Below, one piece after another: positions 19,001 through 26,810 of a DNA stretch of 55,205 bases (position 1 is the stretch's first letter; each line of letters begins with the position of its first letter). The stretch lies in NCBI RefSeq assembly GCF_003122205.1, contig NZ_QEYE01000023.1, positions 1 through 55,205 of the forward strand, written 5' to 3'. Position numbers and translations under genes: made by a program. Source of the stretch: Maritimibacter sp. 55A14 (lineage in GTDB: Bacteria > Pseudomonadota > Alphaproteobacteria > Rhodobacterales > Rhodobacteraceae). The notes below the pieces were generated by a model. It searched no databases. It was not told the DNA's origin and saw nothing but the letters and a program-made list of their open reading frames with translations.

Positions 19001-19234
19001 GGTCGCGTAGGTGCCCAGGATGAAGCTCTGCGGGTTGGTGCCGCCCGTTTGTGTGGCCCGCGTGCGCAGGCCGGGCTCGGTGATCTTGGGCTTCTTGGCC
19101 AGTACGCGGCTCAGCGCCGAAACCGCGACCGCGACCAGGAGCCGGCCGACCAGCGTCTGGGTCAGGAAGACGATCGCCGAGTCGACCGCGATCGCGCCCG
19201 CGACACCTGCGATTGCGAAGCCCACCGCCGCCAT
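16085..19234 (-). CDS. Host-specificity / central tail tip protein
   Basis: 1049 residues, the largest prophage protein. The hydrophobic N-terminus (about 40 residues) and gene order (tape measure, distal tail, NlpC/P60, this gene) match the tail-tip J-type proteins of siphoviruses and of Rhodobacter GTA. The middle carries fibronectin-like beta regions (PALELTWDGTDPDVRALQFE) and a DUF1983-like part (FGLFGWQDVGGTSGAFRV, LLDGTVAAKKLTV). The C-terminal 300 residues include a carbohydrate-binding-like domain and repetitive ASAEIEDLAVTSAKINTAA. It should contact the host surface and nucleate the tail. Confidence 0.85.
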   Translation of the reverse strand: MAAVGFAIAGVAGAIAVDSAIVFLTQTLVGRLLVAVAVSALSRVLAKKPKITEPGLRTRATQTGGTNPQSFILGTYATSGVHAAPRQTASTPGRSNNELLNYVITLGSLPGHDLSRLIVDGDYVALDPTEDPTLGFPVAGRLNGKAWIKLYDGTQTAADPLMLNRYPVVTPPLSRPADFPWDTDMVATGVSYAVLSFNLDRKLFKGFPDVRFEVDGIPLYDPRKDSSVGGSGAHRWADPATWEKTLNPIVMVYNVARGIAFPDGNVWGGGWAEADLPLSNWFAGMNECDVLVTRSDASQEPQYRAGLEVFVDDEPADVMDELLKAASAEVVDVGGTLKVRVGPPALPVWFFTDDDIVVTEEDSDTPFPDPGATHNAVAAKYPEPASLWEAREAPMLVRADLEAEDQGQRLVANLSLPAVPYGEQVQRLMAAWLEDDRRFRRHSLVLPPDALILEPLDTVAWTSARHGYADKLFEIATLDDSQRSGRVSVSMRERDPADFVPQPGAILPSEPAAPVTNVLPAQVVPNFGVVGTSIADAGGTARRPALELTWDGTDPDVRALQFEIRIAGAATPVITGSTTGVEDGRLIVSQGVLPAENYEARAIYVVDRPVDWTAWLPATTPDVRIGAVDISVVVTQSIDDANAAAAAAAADALTANARIDTIDTESAAALVFRNIGGEFGLFGWQDVGGTSGAFRVKADNILLDGTVAAKKLTVTDFSGNLVVNGNFGTGDFSEWAAVPAQFLVTPKDPAAPRNAQRLIPAAFALEMTSDPGTSHLTHGASQFPIVEGEAYVLEFDEVSTADADGTFDVVVQYLDQAGVFISADGLSNLAPGALQHRSTAMAGAPTGAVSGRVLVRRDGNETGGEIFVTNIEVRRKKPGSTLLTPNSVTADLAFFESLTALGITVASAEIEDLAVTSAKINTAAITNAKIGDLAVDTIKVSDNAITTTRSASGGLSAAVSWTPPFDGDVSMFAFGKGTAGGQSGATLLVGVGDGSTSFSASQQLGDSEAGSAAVMGSISVLAGVPITVTATVGGGTSNSIQLVVLETFK

Positions 19235-19235
19235 C

Positions 19236-19640
19236 TCAGGCCACCCGGAAGGCGCGGTGCGCCGCCGTCAGCGGGACCATCGCGATCCCGCTCTTCTGCA
19301 GCACGTACACGGCCTCTCCCTGCACGACGCCCAGCGCGTCGCCCTCGTCGGTCGCCACCACGGCCAGGTCGCCCACCTGCGCAAACGACGCGGGCACCTC
19401 CGCAAAATGCGCCGCCGCCATCTCGACATGGTCGGCATGACCCAGCGCGCCGAGCCGCCTGAGCCCCTCGGTCAGCGTCGAATAGGTGCCGCGCAGCCCC
19501 TCGGCCGGGTCGCGCCCGGTCTGCGCCTCGGCCGCGCCCGCGGCGAAAAGCGCGCAGTCATGCGTGCCGGGCACGAAAGGCTCGCGCGCCGCCGCGGTGA
19601 CATAGGCCAGAAGCCGGGGGCGCCAATCGGGCAGCTTCAT
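19236..19640 (-). CDS. NlpC/P60-like tail peptidase (DUF6950-type)
   Basis: 134 residues from ATG 19640. The PGTHDCALFAAGAAEAQTGR motif carries the candidate catalytic Cys preceded by His and Asp. DAPV-like downstream parts include GDLAVVATDEGDALGVVQG. In GTA and phage tails this gene sits right before the J-type protein and is thought to cut peptidoglycan peptides during DNA entry. Overlaps the previous gene by ATGA; only one base separates it from the J-type gene. Confidence 0.75.
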   Translation of the reverse strand: MKLPDWRPRLLAYVTAAAREPFVPGTHDCALFAAGAAEAQTGRDPAEGLRGTYSTLTEGLRRLGALGHADHVEMAAAHFAEVPASFAQVGDLAVVATDEGDALGVVQGEAVYVLQKSGIAMVPLTAAHRAFRVA

Positions 19641-20239
19641 GCCTTCTTCTCCCCCCATATCGTCACGTAGTTGCCCGAGACATCGGCGTAGCGGTAGAAC
19701 CGGTCGTCGCCGCGCCGCCGCTGCGCCTCGTCCGACTTGGTGGTGCTGAGCCGCAGCGTCAGCCGGCGCATTGCGCTGGCCAGCGTGGCGGCCACGCCGC
19801 CCTGTTCGCCGGGCTTGGGCCGGGTGGTCTTGAGCTGCTCCAGCGTGCCAGCGAAGACCCGGTGCGGCGCGCCGATCAGCTGGCGGGTGTCGGCATCTAA
19901 GATCGCGCGGTGGATTTCGACGGGGGCCAGGCGCGGCTCGTAGATCTTCAGCGCCTGCTCGACCTCCGGCGCGATCGCGGCGAGCTTGAGTTTCTGGCGC
20001 TGGACCTGCGTGCCGCTCTGGTAGCGGACGGTCAGCTGGTCGAGCATCGTGCCCGCGCCGTGGTAGAGCCGCATTTGCCCGCCGATATCGAAGCTCTGGT
20101 GATCGTCGCCCGACCAGAGCCCCATGTTCTCGACCGCGCCCGTGGTCCGGTTCGTGGCGCTGAGCCAGAAGAGCGTGTAGGCCGCGATCGCCGGGCGGGT
20201 GGCGAGATGGGCGACGGTGGCGGGATCGAGATCGCGCAT
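19637..20239 (-). CDS. Tail protein, GTA gp13-like position
   Basis: 200 residues (MRDLDPATVAHLATRPAIAA). The pattern of a short strand-rich protein ending in DDRFYRYADVSGNYVTIWGE is typical of tail-tip proteins encoded between the distal tail protein and the NlpC/P60 peptidase. Assigned as a tail-tip component from position and sequence character. Confidence 0.7.
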   Translation of the reverse strand: MRDLDPATVAHLATRPAIAAYTLFWLSATNRTTGAVENMGLWSGDDHQSFDIGGQMRLYHGAGTMLDQLTVRYQSGTQVQRQKLKLAAIAPEVEQALKIYEPRLAPVEIHRAILDADTRQLIGAPHRVFAGTLEQLKTTRPKPGEQGGVAATLASAMRRLTLRLSTTKSDEAQRRRGDDRFYRYADVSGNYVTIWGEKKA

Positions 20240-20243
20240 CAGC

Positions 20244-20906
20244 TCACCTCAGCGTCTGGATGAAACGGAAGGCCACGCCCTCGGTGATCGTCCGGCGCGT
20301 GGTGCCGACCTCGATCTCGCCCGGCACCAGCGTGGCCTTGCAGTGAGCCCAGGTCAGCGCGACCGCGGTGCCGGTGACGGCCCCCGGCCGGATCGCCGGG
20401 CGCACCTCGAAGAGCGGCGTCACGCCCGTGCCGTCTGCGGTGGCGCTGTCCTCCACCACCTCGTGGAGCGCGTAGCGTACCGGGTTCGTGCCGTACTGGA
20501 ACGAGAGCATGTCGCCCGCGGCCAGCACGTAGCCCACCGGCAGGCCGCCGAGCGCGATCAGCCGCGCGTCCGCGTCGAGCGTGTCGATCACCGGCGTGGC
20601 GGCGCCCAGGATCGTGCCGCCGGGATCGCCGGCCGGGAACGCGCGCTTGGGGTCGTAGGCCAGGAAGGACGCGCCGGCCGAGCGCAGCAGGTTGATCCGC
20701 GCCCGGATCGGCCGGGCCTCCTCCGCCGTCATCCGCCCGAGCCGTACCGACCCGGTCCAGAGCCGCGCCGCGATCTCGGATTTGAGGATTTCGCCGCCGG
20801 CGGTCCCGGCGATCTCCACCTGCTCGGGCAGATCGAAGGGCGCGGAGCTGATCAGCAGCCGGTCCATGAACTCAGCCAGCGAGAGCGGATAGGCCAGCGC
20901 GGTCAT
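20244..20906 (-). CDS. Distal tail-type protein
   Basis: 220 residues. Begins MTALAYPLSLAEFMDRLLIS and is beta-rich, consistent with distal tail proteins that follow the tape measure gene in siphoviruses and GTAs. Its ATG overlaps the tape measure stop. Probably forms the ring joining tail tube and tip. Confidence 0.7.
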   Translation of the reverse strand: MTALAYPLSLAEFMDRLLISSAPFDLPEQVEIAGTAGGEILKSEIAARLWTGSVRLGRMTAEEARPIRARINLLRSAGASFLAYDPKRAFPAGDPGGTILGAATPVIDTLDADARLIALGGLPVGYVLAAGDMLSFQYGTNPVRYALHEVVEDSATADGTGVTPLFEVRPAIRPGAVTGTAVALTWAHCKATLVPGEIEVGTTRRTITEGVAFRFIQTLR

Positions 20907-23431
20907 CCGATGATCCTCTCGTCGCCGTCGATCTCTCTGATCCGCGAAGGCAGCACTCGGCGCGAGAAGGCCTCCAGCCCCTCGCGGGTGATATTGGCCG
21001 CGACGTCACGCGACCGGCTGGTGATCCGCGCATCCAGATCGTCGCTGAGCCGCACCGTGAGTTCGAGCTGGTCACGCGCTGCCGCGCCCGCGGCCGGCGC
21101 GGCGCTGCCGCCGAAGACCGGCGGCGTGGCGCCCACCAGCCCGCCGCGGGCAAAGGCCGGCAGCCCGCCGGAAGTGTCGATCCGGCCGCTGTTGATCGCC
21201 TCCAGCAGTGTCCGGTTGCGCCGCGTCGCATCGGCATTCACGATGAACTCCTGATCGCTGGCCGCGATCAGCACCCGGTCGTCGCGCGGCCCGCCGGGGC
21301 CGGAGATCAGCCCGCCATCGGCCTTTTGCGGTATCCCGATCGCCGCGCCGATCGCGCCAAAAATTCCGCCGCCGCCGCCGAAGATGCCCGCGAATGGCCC
21401 CTGGCCCAGAAGGGCGGCTTGCAGGACCGCGCGCGCCATCGCCCGCGCCAGCCCATCGATCACGTCGCTGGCCGACTCGGCGTTCAGGATCACGTCCTCC
21501 AGCGCCTGGCCCGCGATATCCGAGAACCCGTCCCAGGCGCGATTGAGCGCCTCGATCTCGGCGGCCTCGGCCTGGTTGGCGGCGATCAGCGCCTCCACGG
21601 CCGTGCGCTGCTCGTCCGTCGCGCCCGAGAGCACGCCGCGCAGGCGGATCAGCTCGCGCTGCACCGGATCGGTCTCGCCCAGCAGATCGCGCTCGATCCG
21701 GAGCCCCTCGATCAGCTTCTCGACCGCCTCGCGTTCCCGGTCGGCTTCCTTTGCGGCCGACGATCCGCCACGCCGGGCCTTGCGGCGGGCCTCCTCGCCA
21801 TCGAAGACCTTCTCGGCGCGCTCGATGATGTCGATCGCGCGCGCGCTCGACCGATCGACCACGCCGGCGAGATCGAGTTGGCGCTGCACGAAATTCTCGC
21901 GCGCCGAGCGGCCCAGCGCGGCGATCCGGCCGTCCAGGTCCTCGATCACGTCGCCGGCGCGCTGCGCCGCGCGCTCGTCGAGGATCGCCTGGATGTTCTG
22001 GCGGATGGCGTCGGCCTGGTCGATCGTCGCATTCGCCAGCTGCGCGCGCAGACGGATCATCTCCCGCTGCACCGGGTCGGAGGCCTGCAGCAGCGCCAGC
22101 TCGTCGCGCTGGGTGACCAGCAGCGCCTGGACGCTCTCCCGCGCGCGTTCCTCGGCCACGGCCCGGCGTTCGGCCGCGCGTTCGGCCGCGCGCGCCTCGT
22201 CCTCGGCCGCCTGGCGCACGGCGTCGCGCGCTTCCGTCTCGGCGAAGAGCTCGGCCACCTTCTCGCGCAGCGCGGTGGCCTCGAGGCTGTCGACGTCCAG
22301 CCCCGCCTTCTTCACCGCCTGAAGCTGGGCATTCGCCAGCTCGCTCCTGCGCAGCGCGTTGATCTCCTCCTGGATCGAAGCGATGGATTGGGCGACGCGC
22401 TGTTCCTCGCCGGCCGCGCCGCCCTTGCGTGCCTGGGCGATCTTCAGTTGCAGGTCCGCGAGCTGCTTGAGGAAGGCGTCTTCGTCAGGGGACAGGCCGC
22501 CCGAGGCACCCGCCGCGGCGGTGAAGCTCTCGCGCAGCCGGTCGAGCGCCTCCTGCTGCGCATCGAGGCCCTGGGCGTTGCCCAGATCCTCCAGCGCCGC
22601 AATGACCGTGTTGATCGAGCGTCGGTTGTCGCGCGACCAGATGCTCAGATCGAAGGTCTCGGCCAAGAGGTTCTGGTTCGGCCGGTTCTGGACATCGAAG
22701 AACTCGGCAATGGACGCCACGAACCCGTCGACCTGGCGCTGGGTCTCCCGCAGCTCGATGCCGGCGACCGCGGCCAGTATCTCACGGGCCCGCGACGCGC
22801 CGCCGCCGAATCGCTCCTCCAGCTCGGCCGTCGGTGCCGCGGCAGCCTCCACCGCCTTGCGGTAGATGTCGACCTGGTCGGAGAGCGCGTCCAGCGCTTT
22901 CTGCATGTCGTCGCCGCCGTCGGCGCCATCGGTGAACGCCTGGAAGAGCGCCGCACCCGCCGCGATCGAGCCGATCGTGATCAGGCTGACCGGGTTCACG
23001 AGCGAGGTCAGGGCCGAGCCCAGCGCCTTGACGGCGCCCGCCGCGCCCAAGGGCCCGATCACCTGCGTGATCTGCGTGCCCTGCTGCAGGGCCAGTTGCA
23101 GCGGGTTCTGACCGGCCGCCAGCTGCACCCCGATATCGTTGAACTGCGAGGCCAGGTTCGCGGTCTGGAACGACGCGCCGCGATTGGCGCGGGCCAGGTT
23201 GGCGGCCTGCGCGGCGGCGCGGGCCTCGGCACCGGCCAGCTGCTGCACCTCACGCTGGGCGGTGCCGGCTGCACCGGAAAGCCCGGTCGTCGTGGCCTGC
23301 GCCTTGCGGTTCTCGCCGCCGAGCTTCGTGCTGGCCTGCGCCGTGCGCCCCATCGCGGCGCCGGTCTCGTCGAGCGCCCGCTTCGCGTCGGTCGCATCGC
23401 CCTCGATCAGCAAGCTCGCCCGGAACGTCAT
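20903..23431 (-). CDS. Tail tape measure protein
   Basis: 842 residues, long and helical with coiled-coil stretches (for example AEDEARAAERAAERRAVAEE-type segments in the middle). N-terminal part RASLLIEGDATDAKRALDET and QLAAGQNPLQLALQQGTQI are typical of the tape measure family. A hydrophobic stretch is near residues 140-170. The C-terminal part has glycine-rich GPFAGIFGGGGGIFGAIGA. It sets tail length and helps DNA passage. It follows the frameshifted tail chaperone gene with an ATGA overlap, the normal order in siphoviruses. Confidence 0.9.
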   Translation of the reverse strand: MTFRASLLIEGDATDAKRALDETGAAMGRTAQASTKLGGENRKAQATTTGLSGAAGTAQREVQQLAGAEARAAAQAANLARANRGASFQTANLASQFNDIGVQLAAGQNPLQLALQQGTQITQVIGPLGAAGAVKALGSALTSLVNPVSLITIGSIAAGAALFQAFTDGADGGDDMQKALDALSDQVDIYRKAVEAAAAPTAELEERFGGGASRAREILAAVAGIELRETQRQVDGFVASIAEFFDVQNRPNQNLLAETFDLSIWSRDNRRSINTVIAALEDLGNAQGLDAQQEALDRLRESFTAAAGASGGLSPDEDAFLKQLADLQLKIAQARKGGAAGEEQRVAQSIASIQEEINALRRSELANAQLQAVKKAGLDVDSLEATALREKVAELFAETEARDAVRQAAEDEARAAERAAERRAVAEERARESVQALLVTQRDELALLQASDPVQREMIRLRAQLANATIDQADAIRQNIQAILDERAAQRAGDVIEDLDGRIAALGRSARENFVQRQLDLAGVVDRSSARAIDIIERAEKVFDGEEARRKARRGGSSAAKEADREREAVEKLIEGLRIERDLLGETDPVQRELIRLRGVLSGATDEQRTAVEALIAANQAEAAEIEALNRAWDGFSDIAGQALEDVILNAESASDVIDGLARAMARAVLQAALLGQGPFAGIFGGGGGIFGAIGAAIGIPQKADGGLISGPGGPRDDRVLIAASDQEFIVNADATRRNRTLLEAINSGRIDTSGGLPAFARGGLVGATPPVFGGSAAPAAGAAARDQLELTVRLSDDLDARITSRSRDVAANITREGLEAFSRRVLPSRIREIDGDERIIG

Positions 23432-24125
23432 CCTCGCCTTCCTCTGAGCGCCGCCACCGCGGCGGCTTCCATCACCTGCAGATCGCCCCAGAGCTCCGGG
23501 GTGATCTCGACACCTGCGCCTTCAAGCCCCGCGCGCACGCCCGCATAGTCGAGCCCTAGGCAGACGATCCGCCCCTCCAGCTGCGCGGTGCGCCACTGCG
23601 TGGTCGAGACCAGGAAGGCGCAGACCGGCGTCACGTTCTCCGGCCAGACGCCGTCCTCGCCCCGGCGCTCCTCGGCCAGCCCGGCCAGTTCGGTCTCGGG
23701 CAGCCCGAACGCGCGCGCCTCCGCTTGCAGCGCCGCCAGACCCTCGCCCGCGTCGCGGATCAGCGTCCCGTCGGCCCAGGCACGGGCTGCCCATTTCAGT
23801 TTCCCGTGCGGGCCTTGGTGATCGCGGTCATGTAGCCGCGCAGGAGCGCGATCCGCGCATAGGGCAGACCGAGGATGCGATCGCGGAGCGCATCGTTCCA
23901 GGAGAGCGGCTTGTCGTTATCGTCCACGATGTCGCCGATGCGCACGATCGCGGCGCGCAGGAACGCCTTCAGCCCTTCGGGGTCCTGCAGATCGAACTGC
24001 TCGTCCACGTCGCCGTCGATGACGCGGTAGCGCACGTCGAAGCTCTCCTCCCGGTGGCCACCATCGACGGGCACCATCACCGGAACCTTGTGGGTGAACT
24101 CGGGGGTCTCGGTCACTTTGAACAT
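23428..24125 (-). CDS. Tail assembly chaperone fusion product made by -1 frameshift (G-T type)
   Basis: If ribosomes slip back one base at 23799-23805, translation of the 109-residue chaperone continues LKWAARAWADGTLIRDAGEG and ends at 23428, giving a product of about 232 residues. The extension is a DUF1799-type sequence (PENVTPVCAFLVSTTQWRTA). It has no ATG start of its own near its beginning; a GTG at 23634 is mid-domain. This is the arrangement of lambda G/GT: both forms help wrap the tape measure before tail assembly. The frameshift is inferred from sequence, not shown. Confidence 0.75.
23796..24125 (-). CDS. Tail assembly chaperone (short form)
   Basis: 109 residues, MFKVTETPEFTHKVPVMVPV, ending ITKARTGN and TGA. 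Acidic middle (DGDVDEQFDLQDPEG). Position between tail tube gene and tape measure gene is that of G-type chaperones. The last two sense codons and the stop (GGA AAC TGA) are part of a slippery sequence. Confidence 0.75.
   Translation of the reverse strand: MFKVTETPEFTHKVPVMVPVDGGHREESFDVRYRVIDGDVDEQFDLQDPEGLKAFLRAAIVRIGDIVDDNDKPLSWNDALRDRILGLPYARIALLRGYMTAITKARTGN
23799..23805 (-). promoter_or_regulatory. Slippery heptamer for programmed -1 ribosomal frameshift
   Basis: GGGAAAC on the minus strand fits X XXY YYZ in the chaperone frame (ACG GGA AAC TGA). It lies directly before the UGA stop. The -1 frame is open from here to 23428. Lambda uses GGGAAAG at the same place. Confidence 0.75.
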
Positions 24126-24147
24126 CTCAATTCCTCGGGCTTTGGGA

Positions 24148-25077
24148 TCAGGTCAGGGTCAGGGTCCACTGGTCGTTGCCGGTCACCGGCAGCGGCACCA
24201 GGCGCAGCGGCCATTCCTTGATGTTCTGCTGGTTCTCCAGCCCCTGGGGCCGCTGCATCTGCGCGGCCGGCACGGCGAGCGTGGCGATCTTGCCGGCCCC
24301 GACCCCGTGCGCCAGGTCGACGGCGACCTGTGTCTGGGCCGCGGCCAGGGCGAACGGGTTGAAGGTGGTCAGCGGCACGGCCTCGACGCTGGTCTCGATC
24401 TGGTCGGCGCGGTCGGTGATCAGGACGCTTTCCGAGCCGACCAGGAAGCGGCCCTCGACCGCGTTGCCCAGCGCCAGCGAGGCGTTGCGCATCACGAGCG
24501 CCGTGCCGTCGATCTGGAAGGTCGGCGTGTTGGCGCTGCTCACCAGGGCGGGCTTCTGGAAGTTGGTCAGCGTCGGCACGGCCGGAGCCTGCTCGGCGGG
24601 CTGCACGAAGAGCCCGCGCATCTGGAACTCGATCACCGGCACGCCCTGGGCGTTCCAGCGCAGCGTCGCGGTGCCCCGCGTGCCCAGGATGACGTAGCGC
24701 GTGGCCCCGATCCAGAGATGGATGGTCAGGCTCTCATGGCCCGTGCTGACCGGGTTGTAGGTCACCGAGACGCCGGCCGAGAGCGTCTCGGCCACGCCGC
24801 AGGCGCGCAGGATCGGCCCCCAGGCCGGCGCGGTTCCGGCCGCGCCCGAGGGCGCGAGCTCCACCGAGAAGTTGAGCGCCGCCGAGAGCTCGGCCGGGAT
24901 CGTGGCCTGGGCGCCCAGGAAGGCAAGCTCCAGCTCGCGGCTGACATCGTTGCCGTCCATCGGGGTCAGGCTCACATTCGTGGCCAGGATCGCGTTGGCC
25001 GCGCCCGTGGGCCCCTCGTCGACGCCGTAGACCGACTCGATGACGGCCAGCAGAACTTTCTCTTTCCAGCGGATCAT
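24148..25077 (-). CDS. Major tail tube protein
   Basis: 309 residues, MIRWKEKVLLAVIESVYGVD. Beta-rich with TLRWNAQGVPVIEFQMRGLF and ITDRADQIETSVEAVPLTTF, and two tail-tube-like halves. It lies just before the chaperone and tape measure genes, the usual place of the siphovirus tail tube gene. No sheath gene is seen, which supports a long non-contractile tail. Confidence 0.75.
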   Translation of the reverse strand: MIRWKEKVLLAVIESVYGVDEGPTGAANAILATNVSLTPMDGNDVSRELELAFLGAQATIPAELSAALNFSVELAPSGAAGTAPAWGPILRACGVAETLSAGVSVTYNPVSTGHESLTIHLWIGATRYVILGTRGTATLRWNAQGVPVIEFQMRGLFVQPAEQAPAVPTLTNFQKPALVSSANTPTFQIDGTALVMRNASLALGNAVEGRFLVGSESVLITDRADQIETSVEAVPLTTFNPFALAAAQTQVAVDLAHGVGAGKIATLAVPAAQMQRPQGLENQQNIKEWPLRLVPLPVTGNDQWTLTLT

Positions 25078-25080
25078 CGA

Positions 25081-25248
25081 TCAGCCCTCCTTCTTCGCGG
25101 ACGCGGACGCGGACGCGGACGCGGGCGGTGCCGGCTTGCGCGCCGTGCCCGGCTCGGGTTCCTTCGTGCCGGCCACGCGGGTCAGCTTGCCGTCCTTGGC
25201 GGTGTAACTGCCGCCCGCCTGGGGCAGCGGGGTCTTCCGGTCGGTCAT
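25081..25248 (-). CDS. Small phage protein with Ala-Ser hexamer repeat
   Basis: 55 residues, MTDRKTPLPQAGGSYTAKDG, ending in an Ala-Ser run (PASASASASASAKKEG) encoded by about five tandem GCGTCC/GCGGAC hexamers at 25097-25126. ATG overlaps the previous stop (ATGA). It sits between tail terminator and tail tube genes. The N-terminal half resembles short tail-tube leader ORFs. Function unknown; repeat number may vary between strains. Confidence 0.7.
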   Translation of the reverse strand: MTDRKTPLPQAGGSYTAKDGKLTRVAGTKEPEPGTARKPAPPASASASASAKKEG

Positions 25249-25676
25249 GTTGCAATCCTCAGCTGGTCGGTGAGCGAGAAGTCGATCTGGTAGACGATGG
25301 TGCCCGCGGACATGCTCACGAGCTGCCCGCGCATCAGGCGGAAGTCGCCGATGGCGCCCGCCGGCGCCCAGCCGGCGATCGCGCCGATTACGCCGCCGAC
25401 GAGTGTCCGGATATCGGCCAGGGCGACGCCGGCGGCGGCGTTGTAGCTGCGCCAGGTGATGACCACGCCGATCGCCTCCTGCGTCTCCTGGCGGTAGAGG
25501 CCGCTGCCGGTGTCGACATTGCCCCCGCGAAGGCCCAGCGGCAGCACATGCGCGGCCGGCGTGACCTGCGGCAGGGCGCCCCGGCGCATCAGGTCGGCCA
25601 GTTCCGCCGCGCCCTCGATGCGGCCCGCCAGATCGGGGACCTTGTCTTCCAGCCGAGCGATCACATCCTCGATCAT
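25245..25676 (-). CDS. Tail terminator/completion-type protein (Mu gp37-like position)
   Basis: 143 residues, MIEDVIARLEDKVPDLAGRI, with ALPQVTPAAHVLPLG and AIGVVITWRSYNAAAG. It follows the DUF1320-type gene and precedes the tail tube gene, where head-tail joining and tail terminator genes lie. Assigned mostly from position. Confidence 0.65.
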   Translation of the reverse strand: MIEDVIARLEDKVPDLAGRIEGAAELADLMRRGALPQVTPAAHVLPLGLRGGNVDTGSGLYRQETQEAIGVVITWRSYNAAAGVALADIRTLVGGVIGAIAGWAPAGAIGDFRLMRGQLVSMSAGTIVYQIDFSLTDQLRIAT

Positions 25677-26104
25677 CAGATGAAGCCCTTCAGGTTCTTG
25701 GCCGTGAACGGGCGTTCGCGATCGGTGATCTGCGCGCCGCTGGAGCCGGACGACGCCGGCTCGACGCCCGCCACGTTGAGCCGCTTGAGCCCTTTCGAGA
25801 GGTCATCGAGGGTCTTTTGAGCGTCCTTGTAATCGGCCTCGATCTTTTGGTCGGGCGTGGCCGTGTGGAGCTTCCAGATCGCGATCGCCTGGGCCAGGTC
25901 CGCGACCAGCGCCGGGACGGATGCCAGCGGCAGCTTGTAGCGCACCATGAGCGCCGCATCGATGATCGCGTCGGCATCCGCCAGCGCCCGGTCGACCACG
26001 GCCTGGTCGATCAGCCCGGCCGGCGGCTGCGCGCGGTCGGTCAGCAGGCGCAGCATGCGCTCGCCGTAGCGGTCGATCAGGCTTGGCAGGTCGGTGTAGG
26101 GCAT
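25676..26104 (-). CDS. Mu gp36-like head-tail connector protein (DUF1320)
   Basis: 142 residues. The start MPYTDLPSLIDRYGERMLRL and the following ADADAIIDAALMVRYKLPLA are characteristic of DUF1320, the gp36 (gpJ) family of Mu-like phages, thought to be a head-tail connector. It overlaps the next gene by one base. Before it lie 237 bases with no firm gene (see rejected ORF 26147-26323). Confidence 0.85.
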   Translation of the reverse strand: MPYTDLPSLIDRYGERMLRLLTDRAQPPAGLIDQAVVDRALADADAIIDAALMVRYKLPLASVPALVADLAQAIAIWKLHTATPDQKIEADYKDAQKTLDDLSKGLKRLNVAGVEPASSGSSGAQITDRERPFTAKNLKGFI

Positions 26105-26341
26105 CGTGTGCGGTCTCCGGTGGCAAGTCCCGGTCTCTTCCGGCTGTCACGGTCGCTGTCCCCCGTCGCATCCGGGCGGCGCCCCCGGCGGCCTACTCAC
26201 CGGCCTCCCCGCACCGGCGTTCGGCCGATTGCGGATCACTGGCCGGCTTTCGCCTGGCATCTCGGGTTGCACCGGGCGGATCGCGATCAGCGCCGCCCGG
26301 CGCGCGGCCCCGTTCGGGGGCATGCGCGGACCTGGTCCCGG

Positions 26342-26800
26342 TCAGCCCGCGTCTTCCACTGTCGTCTCGGACACGCTCAGGTGCGGGTCGGACTGAAGCG
26401 CGCCGATCTCCTCCAGGCTCAGGTCGGCCACCGGGATCGTGACCGGCTCCGGCCCGAACTTGCGGCCGGCACGCCAGCGCCCGCGGCGCGGGCCGCGCAC
26501 GATCAGCGCATCGGCAATCGTGCCGCCACCCTTCGCACCGCCCGGATCGGGCCGGGGGTCTTGTGCCCCCTGGCCGTCACCGGCGGCGGGTCCTTGCGGC
26601 AGCTTTGCGGCGTCGGCCGCGGCCTCAACCAGAACAACGGCCTCGGAAATCCAGTCGGCCCAGGCAGGCGCGGTCAGCTCGACCTTGGGCGGGTTTTTGG
26701 GATCGACGGCGGCCAGGTCGGCAAAGCTGCCGATCCCCGCCGCCGCCAGGATCCCGGCGGTCTTCTTGCCGATGCCGTTGATGCGCGTCAGATCATCCAT
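26342..26800 (-). CDS. Helix-hairpin-helix phage protein next to the capsid gene
   Basis: 152 residues from ATG 26800. The N-terminus LTRINGIGKKTAGILAAAGI is a helix-hairpin-helix motif, usually non-specific DNA binding. The middle is a flexible Gly/Pro-rich linker. A similar gene follows the major head gene in Mu-like phages (HI1506-type proteins). An internal basic patch RGPRRGRWRAGRKFG supports nucleic-acid contact. Confidence 0.7.
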   Translation of the reverse strand: MDDLTRINGIGKKTAGILAAAGIGSFADLAAVDPKNPPKVELTAPAWADWISEAVVLVEAAADAAKLPQGPAAGDGQGAQDPRPDPGGAKGGGTIADALIVRGPRRGRWRAGRKFGPEPVTIPVADLSLEEIGALQSDPHLSVSETTVEDAG

Positions 26801-26810
26801 CGCGCGGCCC

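Noticed and set aside
16799-19462. 887-residue open frame opposite the tail tip gene
   Set aside because: Antisense of a well-supported tail gene; Arg/Gly/His-rich composition typical of GC-rich shadow frames, no domain.
21326-23548. 740-residue open frame opposite the tape measure gene
   Set aside because: Antisense shadow of a clear tape measure gene in GC-rich DNA; no recognisable domain.
26147-26323. 58-residue ORF in the gap before the DUF1320-type gene
   Set aside because: Pro/Arg/Gly-rich, no ribosome site or domain; leaves gaps on both sides unlike the tightly coupled neighbours.
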